Assembly: GCF_003970795.1 (NCBI RefSeq)
Contig: NZ_RWKW01000057.1
Span: 1-54,498, forward strand
Direction of reading: 5' to 3'
DNA length: 54,498 nucleotides
Origin: Aquibium carbonis
GTDB lineage: Bacteria; Pseudomonadota; Alphaproteobacteria; Rhizobiales; Rhizobiaceae
A program made the translations under genes and the position numbers. The notes beneath the pieces are model-generated. The model saw only the letters and a list, made by a program, of their open reading frames with translations, made no database searches and was not told where the DNA came from. Positions 7,745 through 17,694 of the stretch are shown here, piece by piece. Position 1 is the first letter of the stretch, and every line of letters starts with the position of its first letter.

Positions 7745-8770
7745 ATGCCGCCTGTCGTTCGCCTCCTCGCGAAGCGGCTCGGAACGTCCCTGCTCGTCCT
7801 GGTGGGGGTCTCGATGCTGATCTTCGCCATCGCCCGGATCATCCCCGGCGATCCCGCGCGCATCGCGCTCGGGCCGAACGCCAGCGTGGAGCAGGTGGCG
7901 CAGATGCGCGAGCGGCTGCATCTGGATGACGCGTTGCCGGTGCAGTACGCCTATTTCGTCCGCGACGTCTTTCGCGGCGATCTCGGCATTTCGCTCTACA
8001 CCAACCGTCCCGTGACCACCGACATTGCGCAGTTCCTGCCCGCCACGCTGGAACTCATCCTCGTGGCGGGCTTGATGATGGTGCTGATCGGCCTGCCGCT
8101 CGGCGTCATCGCCGCACGCTATCGCGGCCGGTGGGCCGACCATGCGATCCGGCTGATCACGCTGCTCGGTGTCTCGGCGCCGAGTTTCGTCTGGGCCGTC
8201 ATCCTGATGCTGTGCTTTGCCTATTTCCTGCCGCTGTTTCCGATCGCCGGGCGCATCGCCGACAGCTATGCGATCGCGCCGGTGACCGGCTTCCTCACCA
8301 TCGACACGCTTCTCGCCGGCAATCTCTCCGCCTTCGCCAACGCCGCCTGGCACATCGTGCTGCCGGCCTTCGCGCTGGCGCTTTCGGGCATCGGCCAGGC
8401 GGCGCGGCTCACCCGCTCCAACATGGTCGAGACCTACGACAAGCCCTACATCGAGATGGCGCAGTCCTACGGCTTCGCGGAAGGCCGCATCGCGCGGCGC
8501 TGGGCGTTCCGGCCCTCGCTCATTCCCTCGCTCACCATCATCGGCCTCGACTTCGCGGCCATGCTCGGCAACGCCTTCCTGGTGGAGGCCGTCTTCGCCT
8601 GGCCCGGCCTGTCGCGCTACGGCGTCGCCGTCATCCTGCGCAAGGATCTCAACGCCATCGTCGGCACGGTGCTGATCATCTCGGCCATGTTCCTCATCGT
8701 CAACATCGTCGTCGACCTGCTGATCGCGCTGATCAATCCGCGCATCCGGCATTCGCAGAGGGCAGGGTGA
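7745..8770 (+). CDS. Peptide-type ABC transporter permease (DppB class)
   Basis: A 341-residue inner-membrane permease with a first helix at residues 10-30 and the classic N-terminal pattern ARIIPGDPARIALGPNAS followed by the LGLD-like LHLDDALPVQY. The coupling EAA-type loop appears as ARLTRSNMVETYDKPYIEMA and the family end ENAFLVEAVFAWPG-like stretch as NAFLVEAVFAWPGLSRYG. With the second permease it forms the transport channel. It follows the binding-protein gene after 63 bases. The next gene begins only 346 bases later because a repeat element lies between. Confidence 0.9.
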   Translation: MPPVVRLLAKRLGTSLLVLVGVSMLIFAIARIIPGDPARIALGPNASVEQVAQMRERLHLDDALPVQYAYFVRDVFRGDLGISLYTNRPVTTDIAQFLPATLELILVAGLMMVLIGLPLGVIAARYRGRWADHAIRLITLLGVSAPSFVWAVILMLCFAYFLPLFPIAGRIADSYAIAPVTGFLTIDTLLAGNLSAFANAAWHIVLPAFALALSGIGQAARLTRSNMVETYDKPYIEMAQSYGFAEGRIARRWAFRPSLIPSLTIIGLDFAAMLGNAFLVEAVFAWPGLSRYGVAVILRKDLNAIVGTVLIISAMFLIVNIVVDLLIALINPRIRHSQRAG

Positions 8771-8877
8771 TGGCTGGTGTTCGCTCCTCCCGCACCTTGC
8801 GCCGTGCTGCAGGCTCGACCTTCGAGTTTACTGCGGAAAGTCCGCGTTGCACCACTCTGCGCGAAAGCCCGAAAACC

Positions 8878-9029
8878 GTGTGCACAGTACCCCCACCCCT
8901 CACCCCTCCCCACAAGGGGGAGGGGGGCGATCCGCGTCGCGCCAGGTTCTGCCGGACGTGGCGACGCACGTCGCCGGTGTCCCCCTCCCCCTTGTGGGGA
9001 GGGGTGAGGGGTGGGGGTACTGTGCACAC
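8878..9029 (+). repeat. REPIN-like element A1 with perfect 49-bp inverted arms
   Basis: The arm at 8878-8926 is the exact reverse complement of 8981-9029 over 49 bases, with a 54-base spacer. Each arm also folds alone (CCCCTCCCC-ACAAG-GGGGAGGGG). The core recurs in element A2 at 10876. It lies in the 346-base gap 8771-9116 between the two permease genes, where I see no gene. Confidence 0.9.
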
Positions 9030-9116
9030 AGTCCGGCGGACGTTGCGCTCCGCGCGTGCAGGCAACACATTGGTGAGGGCTGAGGCCGCTCGTCTCCGCG
9101 TATCCGGTGGCCGCCC

Positions 9117-9950
9117 ATGAAGCGCACGCTCTTCATCCTGTTGCGCAACCCGCTCTCGGCGCTCGGCCTGTTCCTGGTGGCGCTGGTGGTGCTGTCGGCC
9201 GTCTTCGCCGATTTCATCGCGCCGTTCCCCACCCATGCGGGCGCGGTGGTCGACTTCGCCAATTTCAACAAGCCGCCGGAATGGCCCTACGTCTTCGGCA
9301 CCGATCTCGTCGGCCGCGACCTGTTCTCGCGCATCCTCTATGCCTACCGCATCTCGCTCCTGCTCGGCGTCGTGGTGCTGGTCGTGGCCGTGCCGATCGG
9401 CGTCACCATCGGCCTCGTCGCGGGGTATCTCGGCGGCTGGACCGAATATGTCCTGATGCGCATCACCGACGTGTTCCTGTCGATCCCGCCGCTGGTGCTC
9501 GCCATGTCGATGATGGGCCTGCTCCAGCCCACGCTCACCAACGGCATGCTGGCCGTCACCGCCATGTGGTGGCCCTGGTACACGCGGCTCGTCTACAACC
9601 TCGCTCGTTCCGAGAAGGAAGAAGGCTACGTGCTTGCCGCCGAGGTCATCGGCGCGTCGAAGGCGCATGTCATCTTCCGCGAGATCCTGCCCAACTGCGT
9701 GCCCTCGATCGTCACCAAGATGACGCTCGACCTCGGCTTCGTCATCCTCATCGCCTCGTCGCTCTCCTTCCTCGGGCTCGGCGTGCAGCCGCCGACGCCT
9801 GACCTCGGTTCCATGGTCGCCGACGGCGCCAAGTACCTGCCGGACTCCTGGTGGCTCACCGTCTTCCCGGGCCTTGCCATCCTCGTTGCCGTCTTCGGCT
9901 TCAACCTCGTCGGCGACGCGCTGCGCGACGTGTTGGGGACCGGCCAATGA
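9117..9950 (+). CDS. Peptide-type ABC transporter permease (DppC class)
   Basis: A 277-residue inner-membrane permease. The N-terminal helix (residues 13-37) is followed by the DppC landmark FGTDLVGRDLFSRILY and later by the cytoplasmic coupling loop around LAAEVIGASKAHVIFREILP and the family end LGLGVQPPTPDLGSMV. It pairs with the DppB-class protein upstream. Its stop overlaps the next ATP-binding gene as ATGA. The distance from the first permease gene is due to the inserted repeat element, and the start ATG at 9117 has no strong Shine-Dalgarno that I can see. Confidence 0.9.
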   Translation: MKRTLFILLRNPLSALGLFLVALVVLSAVFADFIAPFPTHAGAVVDFANFNKPPEWPYVFGTDLVGRDLFSRILYAYRISLLLGVVVLVVAVPIGVTIGLVAGYLGGWTEYVLMRITDVFLSIPPLVLAMSMMGLLQPTLTNGMLAVTAMWWPWYTRLVYNLARSEKEEGYVLAAEVIGASKAHVIFREILPNCVPSIVTKMTLDLGFVILIASSLSFLGLGVQPPTPDLGSMVADGAKYLPDSWWLTVFPGLAILVAVFGFNLVGDALRDVLGTGQ

Positions 9951-10837
9951 CGGCGCCGACGCTCGCCATCCGCGACCTGACGCTCGGCTTCCGCGGCTGG
10001 GCGGGGCAGGTCGACGTGCTGCACGGCATCTCGCTGCACATCATGAAGGGCGAGCGCGTGGCGCTGGTCGGCGAAAGCGGTTCGGGCAAGTCCGTCACCG
10101 CGCGCATCGTGCTCGGCCTGCTCCAGCAGTTGAAGACCGCGCGCATCGGCGGCCTCGTCGCCTTCGAAGGCCAGGATCTGTCGACGCTCTCGGCGCGCCA
10201 GCGCCATGCGCTGCGCGGCACCCGCATGTCGATGATCTTCCAGGATCCGACCTCCTCGCTCAACCCGGTCTACCGCATCGGTTCGCAGTTCCACGAGGTG
10301 CTGAAGCGCGCCGAGCCGGGCATCTCGGCGGCGGACGCGCGCAGGAAGGCGCAGGCCGCGCTCGCCGACGTGGCGATCCCCGATCCGGCGCGCGCGCTCG
10401 ATTCCTATTCCTTCCAGCTCTCCGGCGGCATGAACCAGCGCGTCATGATCGCCATGGCGCTCGCCAACGAACCGTCGCTGCTCATCGCCGACGAACCGGG
10501 CACCGCGCTCGACGTCACCGTGCAGGCACAAACCTTGTCTCTGATGCGCGCCCTGGTCGAGAAGCACCACACTTCGGTGCTGTTCATCTCGCACAATCTC
10601 GGCGTGGTGCGCGAATTCGCCGACCGCGTCTATGTCATCTACAAGGGCCGCATCGTCGAGCACGGCCGCTCGGCCGATCTCTTCGCCGATCCGCGCCACC
10701 CCTACACCCGTGCCCTGCTGTCCGCGGTGCCCCGCATCACCGGCGGCGGCATTCCCGAGATCGACGACGTGTCGGAAAGCTACTTCGCGCCGATGGTAGT
10801 GCACGAGGGGTGTGGCGAGCCGGGGGAGGTGGGGTGA
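9947..10837 (+). CDS. Peptide-type ABC transporter ATP-binding protein (DppD class)
   Basis: A 296-residue ATPase with Walker A GESGSGKS, Q-loop FQDPTSSLNPV, signature LSGGMNQR, Walker B LLIADEPGTALDV and switch His in FISHN, as in DppD/OppD. Its ATG at 9947 overlaps the DppC stop. The protein ends soon after HPYTRALLSAVP and does not carry the cysteine cluster often found at the C-terminus of DppD/OppD (oligo_HPY region), so it is shorter than usual. Repeat element A2 begins 39 bases after its stop; trimming of the C-terminus by that insertion is possible but unproven. Confidence 0.88.
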   Translation: MTAPTLAIRDLTLGFRGWAGQVDVLHGISLHIMKGERVALVGESGSGKSVTARIVLGLLQQLKTARIGGLVAFEGQDLSTLSARQRHALRGTRMSMIFQDPTSSLNPVYRIGSQFHEVLKRAEPGISAADARRKAQAALADVAIPDPARALDSYSFQLSGGMNQRVMIAMALANEPSLLIADEPGTALDVTVQAQTLSLMRALVEKHHTSVLFISHNLGVVREFADRVYVIYKGRIVEHGRSADLFADPRHPYTRALLSAVPRITGGGIPEIDDVSESYFAPMVVHEGCGEPGEVG

Positions 10838-10875
10838 TGACGTTTCCATCGTGGTCTACCGTCCCGCTCGGTCGT

Positions 10876-11010
10876 ACCCCCACCCCTTACCCCTCCCCAC
10901 AAGGGGGAGGGGGGCTTCCCTCGCATTCGCTCGATCTTCGCCGGCTCTCTCGTCGAGCTGCGCCTTCGCCATCCCCCTCCCCCTTGTGGGGAGGGGTGAG
11001 GGGTGGGGGT
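10876..11010 (+). repeat. REPIN-like element A2
   Basis: The arms 10876-10913 and 10973-11010 are inverted copies over 38 bases with one mismatch, around a 59-base spacer. They match the core of element A1 (8878) but lack its outer extension; the spacers differ. It fills the 241-base gap between the two ATPase genes. Confidence 0.88.
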
Positions 11011-11078
11011 TCACCTGCACGTAGTTTCCAAACCATCCTGGAACATCCGCACCGCGGCGGATCGCCGGACCACCCCGC

Positions 11079-11877
<799 letters not shown>

Positions 11878-11891
<14 letters not shown>

Positions 11892-12375
11892 CTACACGCC
11901 CTTCCTCGTTGCCGCCGGACGCGCGGGCCAGCCGCAGGCCGCCTTTGATGCGCTCTGCGCGCTGGCGCAGGAGGTCGTCGGCGCCAAGCTCTTCACCGTC
12001 ATGACCAGCGACCGGGTGCAGCGCGTCAATGCGCGGGTCTACTCCAACATGCCCGACGCCTATCCCGTCTCCGGCACCAAGCCCGCCAACGAGACCGACT
12101 GGTCGCGCCAGGTCATCGAGGAGAAGAAGACATTCGTGGCCAACGACATCGAGGGCATTGCCGACGTGTTCGGTGACTGGGAACTGATCCAGTCGCTCGG
12201 CTGCGAGAGCGTCATGAACGTGCCGATCCTGATCGACGGCGAAGTCGCGGGCACCATCAACTGCCTCGACGTCGCCGGCCACTACACGGCCGACCGGGTG
12301 GCCGCCGCCGAGGCGCTGAAGCTGCCCGGCCTCGTCTGCCTTCTCCTCAACCAGCGCATGAACAAGGGAGCCTGA
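11878..12375 (+). CDS. GAF-domain protein
   Basis: A 165-residue protein consisting of a single GAF fold: AQEVVGAKLFTVMTSD at about residue 30, ANETDWSRQVIEEKKTFVAN in the middle, and CESVMNVPILIDGEVAGTIN near 108-127. There is no catalytic or DNA-binding domain, so it may be a small-molecule sensor or an accessory factor. The start overlaps the DppF-class gene by 14 bases and its stop is two bases before hyuA, which suggests it acts with the hydantoinase subunits. No reaction can be assigned from sequence. Confidence 0.8.
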
Positions 12376-12377
12376 CC

Positions 12378-14447
12378 ATGGGCGAGACCATCATCCGCGT
12401 CGCAACCGACGTCGGCGGGACCTTCACCGACCTCGTCTGCTTCGAGACGGACGTGGCCACCGGCGCGGCGCGCATCCTCACCGCCAAGTCCGATACGACG
12501 CCGCCGAACTTCGAGCAGGGCGTACTGAACGTGCTCGCCAAGGCGGGCGTCGATCCCGCCACGGTCGATTTCCTCGCCCATGGCACCACCGTCGTCATCA
12601 ACGCGCTGACCGAGCGCAAGGGCGTCAAGGTCGGGCTCATCACCACGGAAGGTTTTCGCGATACGCTGGAGATCGCGCGCGGCAACCGGCCGGACTTCTT
12701 CAATCTGCACTACCAGAAGCCGAAGCCCTTCGTGCCGCGCTACCTGCGCCGCGAACTGCCCGGCCGCATCTCCTACAAGGGCGAGCAGCTGAAGCCGCTC
12801 GACCTGTCGGGCCTGCCGGCCATCGTCGCCGACTTCCAGGCCGACGGCGTCCAGGCGGTCGCCATCTCCTTCCTGCACTCCTATGCCGATCCCGCGCATG
12901 AGGAGGCGGCGATGGCGGAACTCCGCCGGCTCTGGCCCGACGTCTCGGCGGTCGCCTAGCACCAGATCACCCGCGAATGGCGCGAATACGAGCGCACCAA
13001 CACCGCCGTGCTCTCGGCCTATGTCCAGCCGATCGCCGAGCGCTATTTGTCGCGGCTGGCCGGCGGCCTGAAGGAGAAGGGGCTGAAGGGCAGCCCCTAC
13101 ATCATGCAGTCGAACTGCGGCGTCGACTCGCTCGAATCCGTGTCGAAGATCCCCATCACCATGGTCGAATCCGGCCCGGCATCGGGCTTCTGGGGCGCGG
13201 CCGAACTCGGCAAGCTGATCGGCGAGCCCAACGTGCTGGCGCTCGACATCGGCGGCACCACGGCGAAGTGTTCGCTGATCGAGGACGGCGAGGTCAAGAT
13301 CAAGACCGATTACTGGATCGAGCGCGACCGCACCTCGGCCGGCTACCCGATCATGGTGCCCGTCGTCGATCTCGTCGAGATCGGCAATGGCGGCGGCTCG
13401 ATCGCCTGGGTCGACGATTTCGGAAAGCTGCATGTCGGTCCGCAATCGGCCGGCGCGATGCCCGGCCCGGCTGCCTACGGGCGCGGCGGCACCAACGCCA
13501 CCACCACAGACGCCAATCTCTGGCTCGGCCGCATCAATCGCGACTATTTCTGCGGCGGCGAGGTGGTGGCCGACATGGCGTCGGCGGAGACCGCGCTGTC
13601 GGGCGTCGCCGGGAAGCTCGGCGTCGACGCGACCGAGGCGGCGCGCGGCATCATCCGCATCGCCAACAACAACATGGTCAACGCGCTGAAGCTCGTCTCG
13701 CTCAACCGCGGCCATGACCCGCGCGACTTCACGCTGGTCGCCTTCGGCGGCGGCGGCGCCATGCACGGCGTCGCGCTCGGCCAGGAGCTTGGCGTGAAGA
13801 AGGTCGTCGTGCCGGCCGGCGCCTCGGTCTTCTCGGCCTGGGGCATGATGATGTCGGACCTCAGGCGCGACTACTTCGTCACCCGGCTCGCCGAACTCAC
13901 GCCTGGTTCCGCCGCCGGCATCGAGGCGATCTTTGCGGAGACCGAGGACCGCGCGCGGGCGCAGTTTGCCGCCGAGGGCGTCGCGGCCGACAAGGTTCGC
14001 ATGCTGCGCTACGGCAAGTTCCGCTACCAGAACCAGGAGCATACGACCGAGGTGCTGATCGCCGAGGGTGCGATCACCGACGAGCGTCTGGCCGAGATCC
14101 AGGCCGCCTTCCACGAGACCTACGAGCGCGAATACACCTACCGGCTCTCCGCGCCGGTGGAGATGGTGGGCATCCACCTCGTCGCCTCCGCCGAAGTCGG
14201 CAAGCTGACCATGGCGAAGCGCGAAGCGACCGGCACGCCTTCCGAGGCCGCGCTCAAGGGCCATCGCGACGTCGACTACGCGCTCGAAGGCGTGGCGCGC
14301 GCGGCGATCTACGACGGCACGAAGCTCGAGCCGGGCATGACGTTTTCCGGCCCCGCCATCGTCGAGGATCCCGGCACCACGGTCGTCATCCATCCCGGCA
14401 ACCAGGTCGAGATCGACGGCTACGGCAACATCCACATTCATCTCTGA
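12378..14447 (+). pseudogene. Hydantoinase/oxoprolinase subunit A, interrupted by one in-frame amber codon
   Basis: The frame encodes a normal-length HyuA (690 codons) but contains TAG at 12957-12959, codon 194. Before it are the ATP-site motifs VATDVGGTFTDLVCFE and LAHGTTVVINALTERKG; after it, in the same frame, come HQITREWREYERTNTAVLSA, then ALDIGGTTAKCSLIEDG. Family members often have Ser just before the His, and TCG to TAG is one base change. HyuA with HyuB hydrolyses cyclic amides such as hydantoins or 5-oxoproline with ATP. The upstream 193-residue piece ends normally; the downstream piece has an ATG at 13008. It could be a recent pseudogene, a sequencing error, or read through. Confidence 0.85.
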
Positions 14448-14473
14448 ACCGGAGACGGCGATGCCCTACGTTG

Positions 14474-14628
14474 CCCCCCTCTGGCCTGCCGGCCATCTCC
14501 CCCACGAGTGGGGAGATCGTCCTGCCGCTTTCGTTCCGCGCTTCTTGCGAGGTCGGCGATTGGCGGCGGCGGCGATGACAGCCAATCTCCCCACTCGTGG
14601 GGCAGATGGCCGGCAGGCCAGAGGGGGG
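14474..14628 (+). repeat. REPIN-like element B
   Basis: The arms 14474-14516 and 14585-14628 are inverted copies over about 43 bases with one substitution. Each contains the hairpin ATCTCCCC-N7-GGGGAGAT and the palindrome CTGCCGGCCAT. Its sequence is unrelated to elements A1/A2. It occupies the 218-base gap between hyuA and hyuB; the hyuB ribosome site lies just after it. Confidence 0.85.
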
Positions 14629-14665
14629 CGCGAAGGGACGCCAGGCAACGCAAAGGGAGCGCGCC

Positions 14666-16330
14666 ATGACTAAGCTCGCCAACGACCCCATCACGCTCGA
14701 AATCATCCAGAACTCGCTGCAGGCCGCGGCCGACGAGATGTTCGCCGTCATGAAGAAAACGGCGATGAGCTCGATCATCTACGAGGTGCTCGACATGGGC
14801 ACCGGCATCACCGACGCCACGGGCGCGCTGGCCTCGTCGGGCGCCGGCATTCCGGCCTTCATCGGCGTGCTCGACAAGGCGGTGAAGGTGATCGTGGCCA
14901 AGTACGACAAGCCCGGCGACATCCAGCCTGGCGACGTCTTCGCCACCAACGACCCCTATTATGGCGGCGTGACGCATCTGAACGACATCGTCGTCGCCAT
15001 GCCGGTCTTCGCCGGCGACACGCTGATTGCCTGGACGGCCAACATCGCCCACAATTCCGACGTTGGCGGCATGGCGCCCGGCTCGCTCACCGGCGAGGCG
15101 ACGGAAATCTTCCAGGAGGGCCTGCGGCTGCCCGCCATCAAGATCATCTCGAAAGGCGAGCCGATCCGCTCGGTCATGGAGATCATCAAGGTCAATTCGC
15201 GCATGCCCGACGTGCTGGAGGGCGACGTGTGGGCCGCCATCGCCTCGGTTCGCATCGGGGCCAAGCGCCTCGTCGAGATCGCCGAGAAATACGGCACGGC
15301 CACCTTCCAGAACGCGATGACCTCCTTCCTCGACTTCGGCGAGCAGGTGTCGCTGAAGGAGCTGAAGGGCCTGCCGAAAGGCACCTTCGAACTGTCTGAA
15401 GAGCAGGACGACGGCCGTACCTTCAACGTCAAGATCACCATCTCCGACACGGAGTTCCTGGTCGACCTGCTCGACAATCCCGACCAGTCGAAGAACCCGG
15501 TCAACACCTCGCGCGACGGCGTGATGGTCGCCGCGCAGATGATCTTCAAGTCGCTGACCGATCCCTATTCGCCCGCCAACGAGGGCTCGTTCCGGCCGAT
15601 CCGGCTGCTCACCCGCGAGGGCTCGGTGTTCCATGCCAAGGAGCCGGCGCCGATCGGCTTCTACTACGAGATCGAGCTGCGCGTGTACGACATCATGTGG
15701 CGCTGCCTTGCCCCGCACATGCCCGAGCGGCTGGCGTCGGGCCATTTCGCCTCTGTCTGCGGCACCTTCATCGGCGGCATCCATCCCGACACGGGCCGGC
15801 AGTACACCATCATCGAGCCGCAGCTCGGCGGCTGGGGCGCGAGCCGCGGCGGCGACGGCAACTCGGCAATCTTCTGCGGCTTCCACGGCGAGACCTACAA
15901 CTGCCCGGCCGAGATCAACGAAGCGCGCAACGGGCTCTATGTCGACCGCATGGAGCTCAACGTCGCGCCGGGCGGCGAAGGCAAGTATCGCGGCGGCCGC
16001 GGCATCGTCATGGACTACCGGGTGCGGGCCGACAACGGCTTCCTCACCGCCGGCTACACCCGCTCGAAATTCCCGCCCTGGGCGCTCGACGGCGGCAACG
16101 AGGGCTCGCCCAACTATGTCGAGGTGATCCGCAAGGACGGCGGACGCGAGACCTTCTCCTTCGTGTCCGGTCTCGTCACCCACACCGACGACGTCATCCG
16201 CGTCGTAACCGGCAACGGCGGCGGCATCGGCGACCCGAAGGAGCGCGACCGGTCAGCCGTCGCCGACGACATCCGCAACGGACTGATCACGCCCGAACTC
16301 GCCCGCGAGGTCTACGGCTACTCCGGCTGA
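14666..16330 (+). CDS. Hydantoinase/oxoprolinase subunit B (first copy)
   Basis: A 554-residue HyuB-family protein, the usual length, with the N-terminal family pattern DPITLEIIQNSLQAAADEMF, then GDVFATNDPYYGGVTHLND and, near the C-terminus, QLGGWGASRGGDG and the glycine-rich VTGNGGGIGDP. It should form the hydrolase with HyuA. ATG at 14666 was chosen for its GGGAG Shine-Dalgarno at 14654; an upstream in-frame ATG falls inside repeat B. A second HyuB is encoded at 17695, so this cluster has two B subunits and one, damaged, A subunit. Confidence 0.9.
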   Translation: MTKLANDPITLEIIQNSLQAAADEMFAVMKKTAMSSIIYEVLDMGTGITDATGALASSGAGIPAFIGVLDKAVKVIVAKYDKPGDIQPGDVFATNDPYYGGVTHLNDIVVAMPVFAGDTLIAWTANIAHNSDVGGMAPGSLTGEATEIFQEGLRLPAIKIISKGEPIRSVMEIIKVNSRMPDVLEGDVWAAIASVRIGAKRLVEIAEKYGTATFQNAMTSFLDFGEQVSLKELKGLPKGTFELSEEQDDGRTFNVKITISDTEFLVDLLDNPDQSKNPVNTSRDGVMVAAQMIFKSLTDPYSPANEGSFRPIRLLTREGSVFHAKEPAPIGFYYEIELRVYDIMWRCLAPHMPERLASGHFASVCGTFIGGIHPDTGRQYTIIEPQLGGWGASRGGDGNSAIFCGFHGETYNCPAEINEARNGLYVDRMELNVAPGGEGKYRGGRGIVMDYRVRADNGFLTAGYTRSKFPPWALDGGNEGSPNYVEVIRKDGGRETFSFVSGLVTHTDDVIRVVTGNGGGIGDPKERDRSAVADDIRNGLITPELAREVYGYSG

Positions 16331-16378
16331 CGGCGCATCGCTCCAGACATCGACCGAAATGAAGAGCACGAGAGAACC

Positions 16379-17476
16379 ATGACCCATCCCACCGCCGACC
16401 GCCTCGCGCGCCTGCGCACATCCATGGCCGCCGAGGGTGTCGATCTCGTCGCCGTGGCGCCCGGCTCGCACATGGACTGGCTGATCGGCTTCCATCCGCA
16501 CCCGGACGAGCGGCCCTGCCTGCTGATCGTCGGACCCGCGCGCGAGGCCTTCCTGATGCCCGTCCTCAACGCCGAGGGCACGCGCGAATCGACCGATATC
16601 GCCTTCCACAGCTGGAGCGACGACGTCGGGCCGAATGAAGCGCTTGCCGCCGCTCTCGACGACGTCGGCGCGACGCAGGCGAAGAGCATCGTGCTGGACG
16701 AGACCATGCGCGCCGATTTCGCGCTGCTCGTGCTCGGGGCGCTGCCCGACGCGAAACACGCCTTCACCGAGCGCACGCTGGGTCGACTCAGGATGGTCAA
16801 GGATGAGCGCGAGTTCGCCAAGCTCAGGATGAACGCCGCCATCGCCGACCGGGCGATGCAGACTGCGTTTGCCGCCATCAGGCCGGGCATGACCGAAAAG
16901 CAGGTCGCCCAGATCGTGCGCGACCACTTCGCGTCCGAGGGCGCCACGCCCGCCTTCTGGATCGTCGGCGCAGGTTCCAACGGGGCCTTCCCGCATCACC
17001 AGACCGGCGAGCGCAAGCTTGCCGAGGGCGACGCCATCGTCATCGACATCGGCGGCCGCAAGGAGGGTTTCCCTTCCGACATCACCCGCATGGCCGTCGT
17101 CGGCGAACCGCCGGAAGGCTACGGCCAGATCCACTCGATCGTCGAGAAGGCCGTCCAGGCGGCGCTGAAGGCCTCGCGTCCCGGCGTGCTCGCCAAGGAG
17201 GTCGACGCCGCCGCGCGGCGCGTCATCGCCGACGCCGGCTATGGCGAGTATTTCGTCCACCGCACCGGCCATGGGCTGGGCATCGACGGCCACGAGCCGC
17301 CCTACATCACCGCCACCGGCGAGACGGTGCTGGAGGAGGGCATGGTTTTCTCCATCGAGCCCGGCATCTACATCCCCGGCCGCTTCGGCATCCGGCTGGA
17401 GGAAATCGTCATCCTGCGCGCCGACGGCCCGGAGATTTTGTCCACGCTGCCGCGGGATCTGTTCGTGGCGCGTTAA
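16379..17476 (+). CDS. M24-family metallopeptidase (Xaa-Pro peptidase-like)
   Basis: A 365-residue protein with a creatinase-type N-domain (1-130) and a pita-bread catalytic domain. All five metal ligands of the M24 peptidases seem present: D223 in VIDIGG, D234 in PSDITR, H298 in RTGHGLG, E327 in SIEPGIY and E341 in IRLEEI. That argues for an active two-metal peptidase rather than a creatinase, which lacks these ligands. It starts 48 bases after hyuB and fits the cluster as the enzyme removing an N-terminal residue from an imported peptide or amide. Substrate is unknown. Confidence 0.87.
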   Translation: MTHPTADRLARLRTSMAAEGVDLVAVAPGSHMDWLIGFHPHPDERPCLLIVGPAREAFLMPVLNAEGTRESTDIAFHSWSDDVGPNEALAAALDDVGATQAKSIVLDETMRADFALLVLGALPDAKHAFTERTLGRLRMVKDEREFAKLRMNAAIADRAMQTAFAAIRPGMTEKQVAQIVRDHFASEGATPAFWIVGAGSNGAFPHHQTGERKLAEGDAIVIDIGGRKEGFPSDITRMAVVGEPPEGYGQIHSIVEKAVQAALKASRPGVLAKEVDAAARRVIADAGYGEYFVHRTGHGLGIDGHEPPYITATGETVLEEGMVFSIEPGIYIPGRFGIRLEEIVILRADGPEILSTLPRDLFVAR

Positions 17477-17483
17477 TCGACGC

Positions 17484-17615
17484 GCCCCCTCCACCACCTA
17501 CGGTGGTCCCCCTCCCCCGTAAACGGGGGAGGATTTGAGGTTGCGGCCGGCCGCGACGCCTTGATCCTCCCCTGCGAAGCGGGGGAGGGGGACCACCGAA
17601 GGTGGTGGAGGGGGC
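17484..17615 (+). repeat. REPIN-like element C
   Basis: The arms 17484-17534 and 17564-17615 are inverted copies over about 50 bases with a few differences around GTAAAC/GCGAAG and the CCACC loops. Each arm holds two hairpins (CCACC-N-GGTGG and CTCCCC-N-GGGGAG). A third sequence family, distinct from A and B. A short relic of the same type (CTCCTGAACGGGGGAGGAT) lies near 19275, after the second hyuB. Confidence 0.85.
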
Positions 17616-17694
17616 GGTCGCTCCGTCTCTCGCGGCGTGAACGCCGGCATATCAGTCCCGCGATCATCGCGTCTCACACCACGACGAGGCCCAC

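Noticed and set aside
5825-8752. A 975-codon minus-strand open frame opposite the binding protein and permease genes
   Set aside because: A codon-bias shadow of two well-conserved genes; no start signal or recognisable domain.
12957-12959. Pyrrolysine or programmed recoding at the hyuA amber codon
   Set aside because: No downstream recoding structure was recognised, relatives are not known to need a special residue there, and the flanking sequence lacks the known leaky CAR-YYA context. A mutation or sequencing error is simpler.
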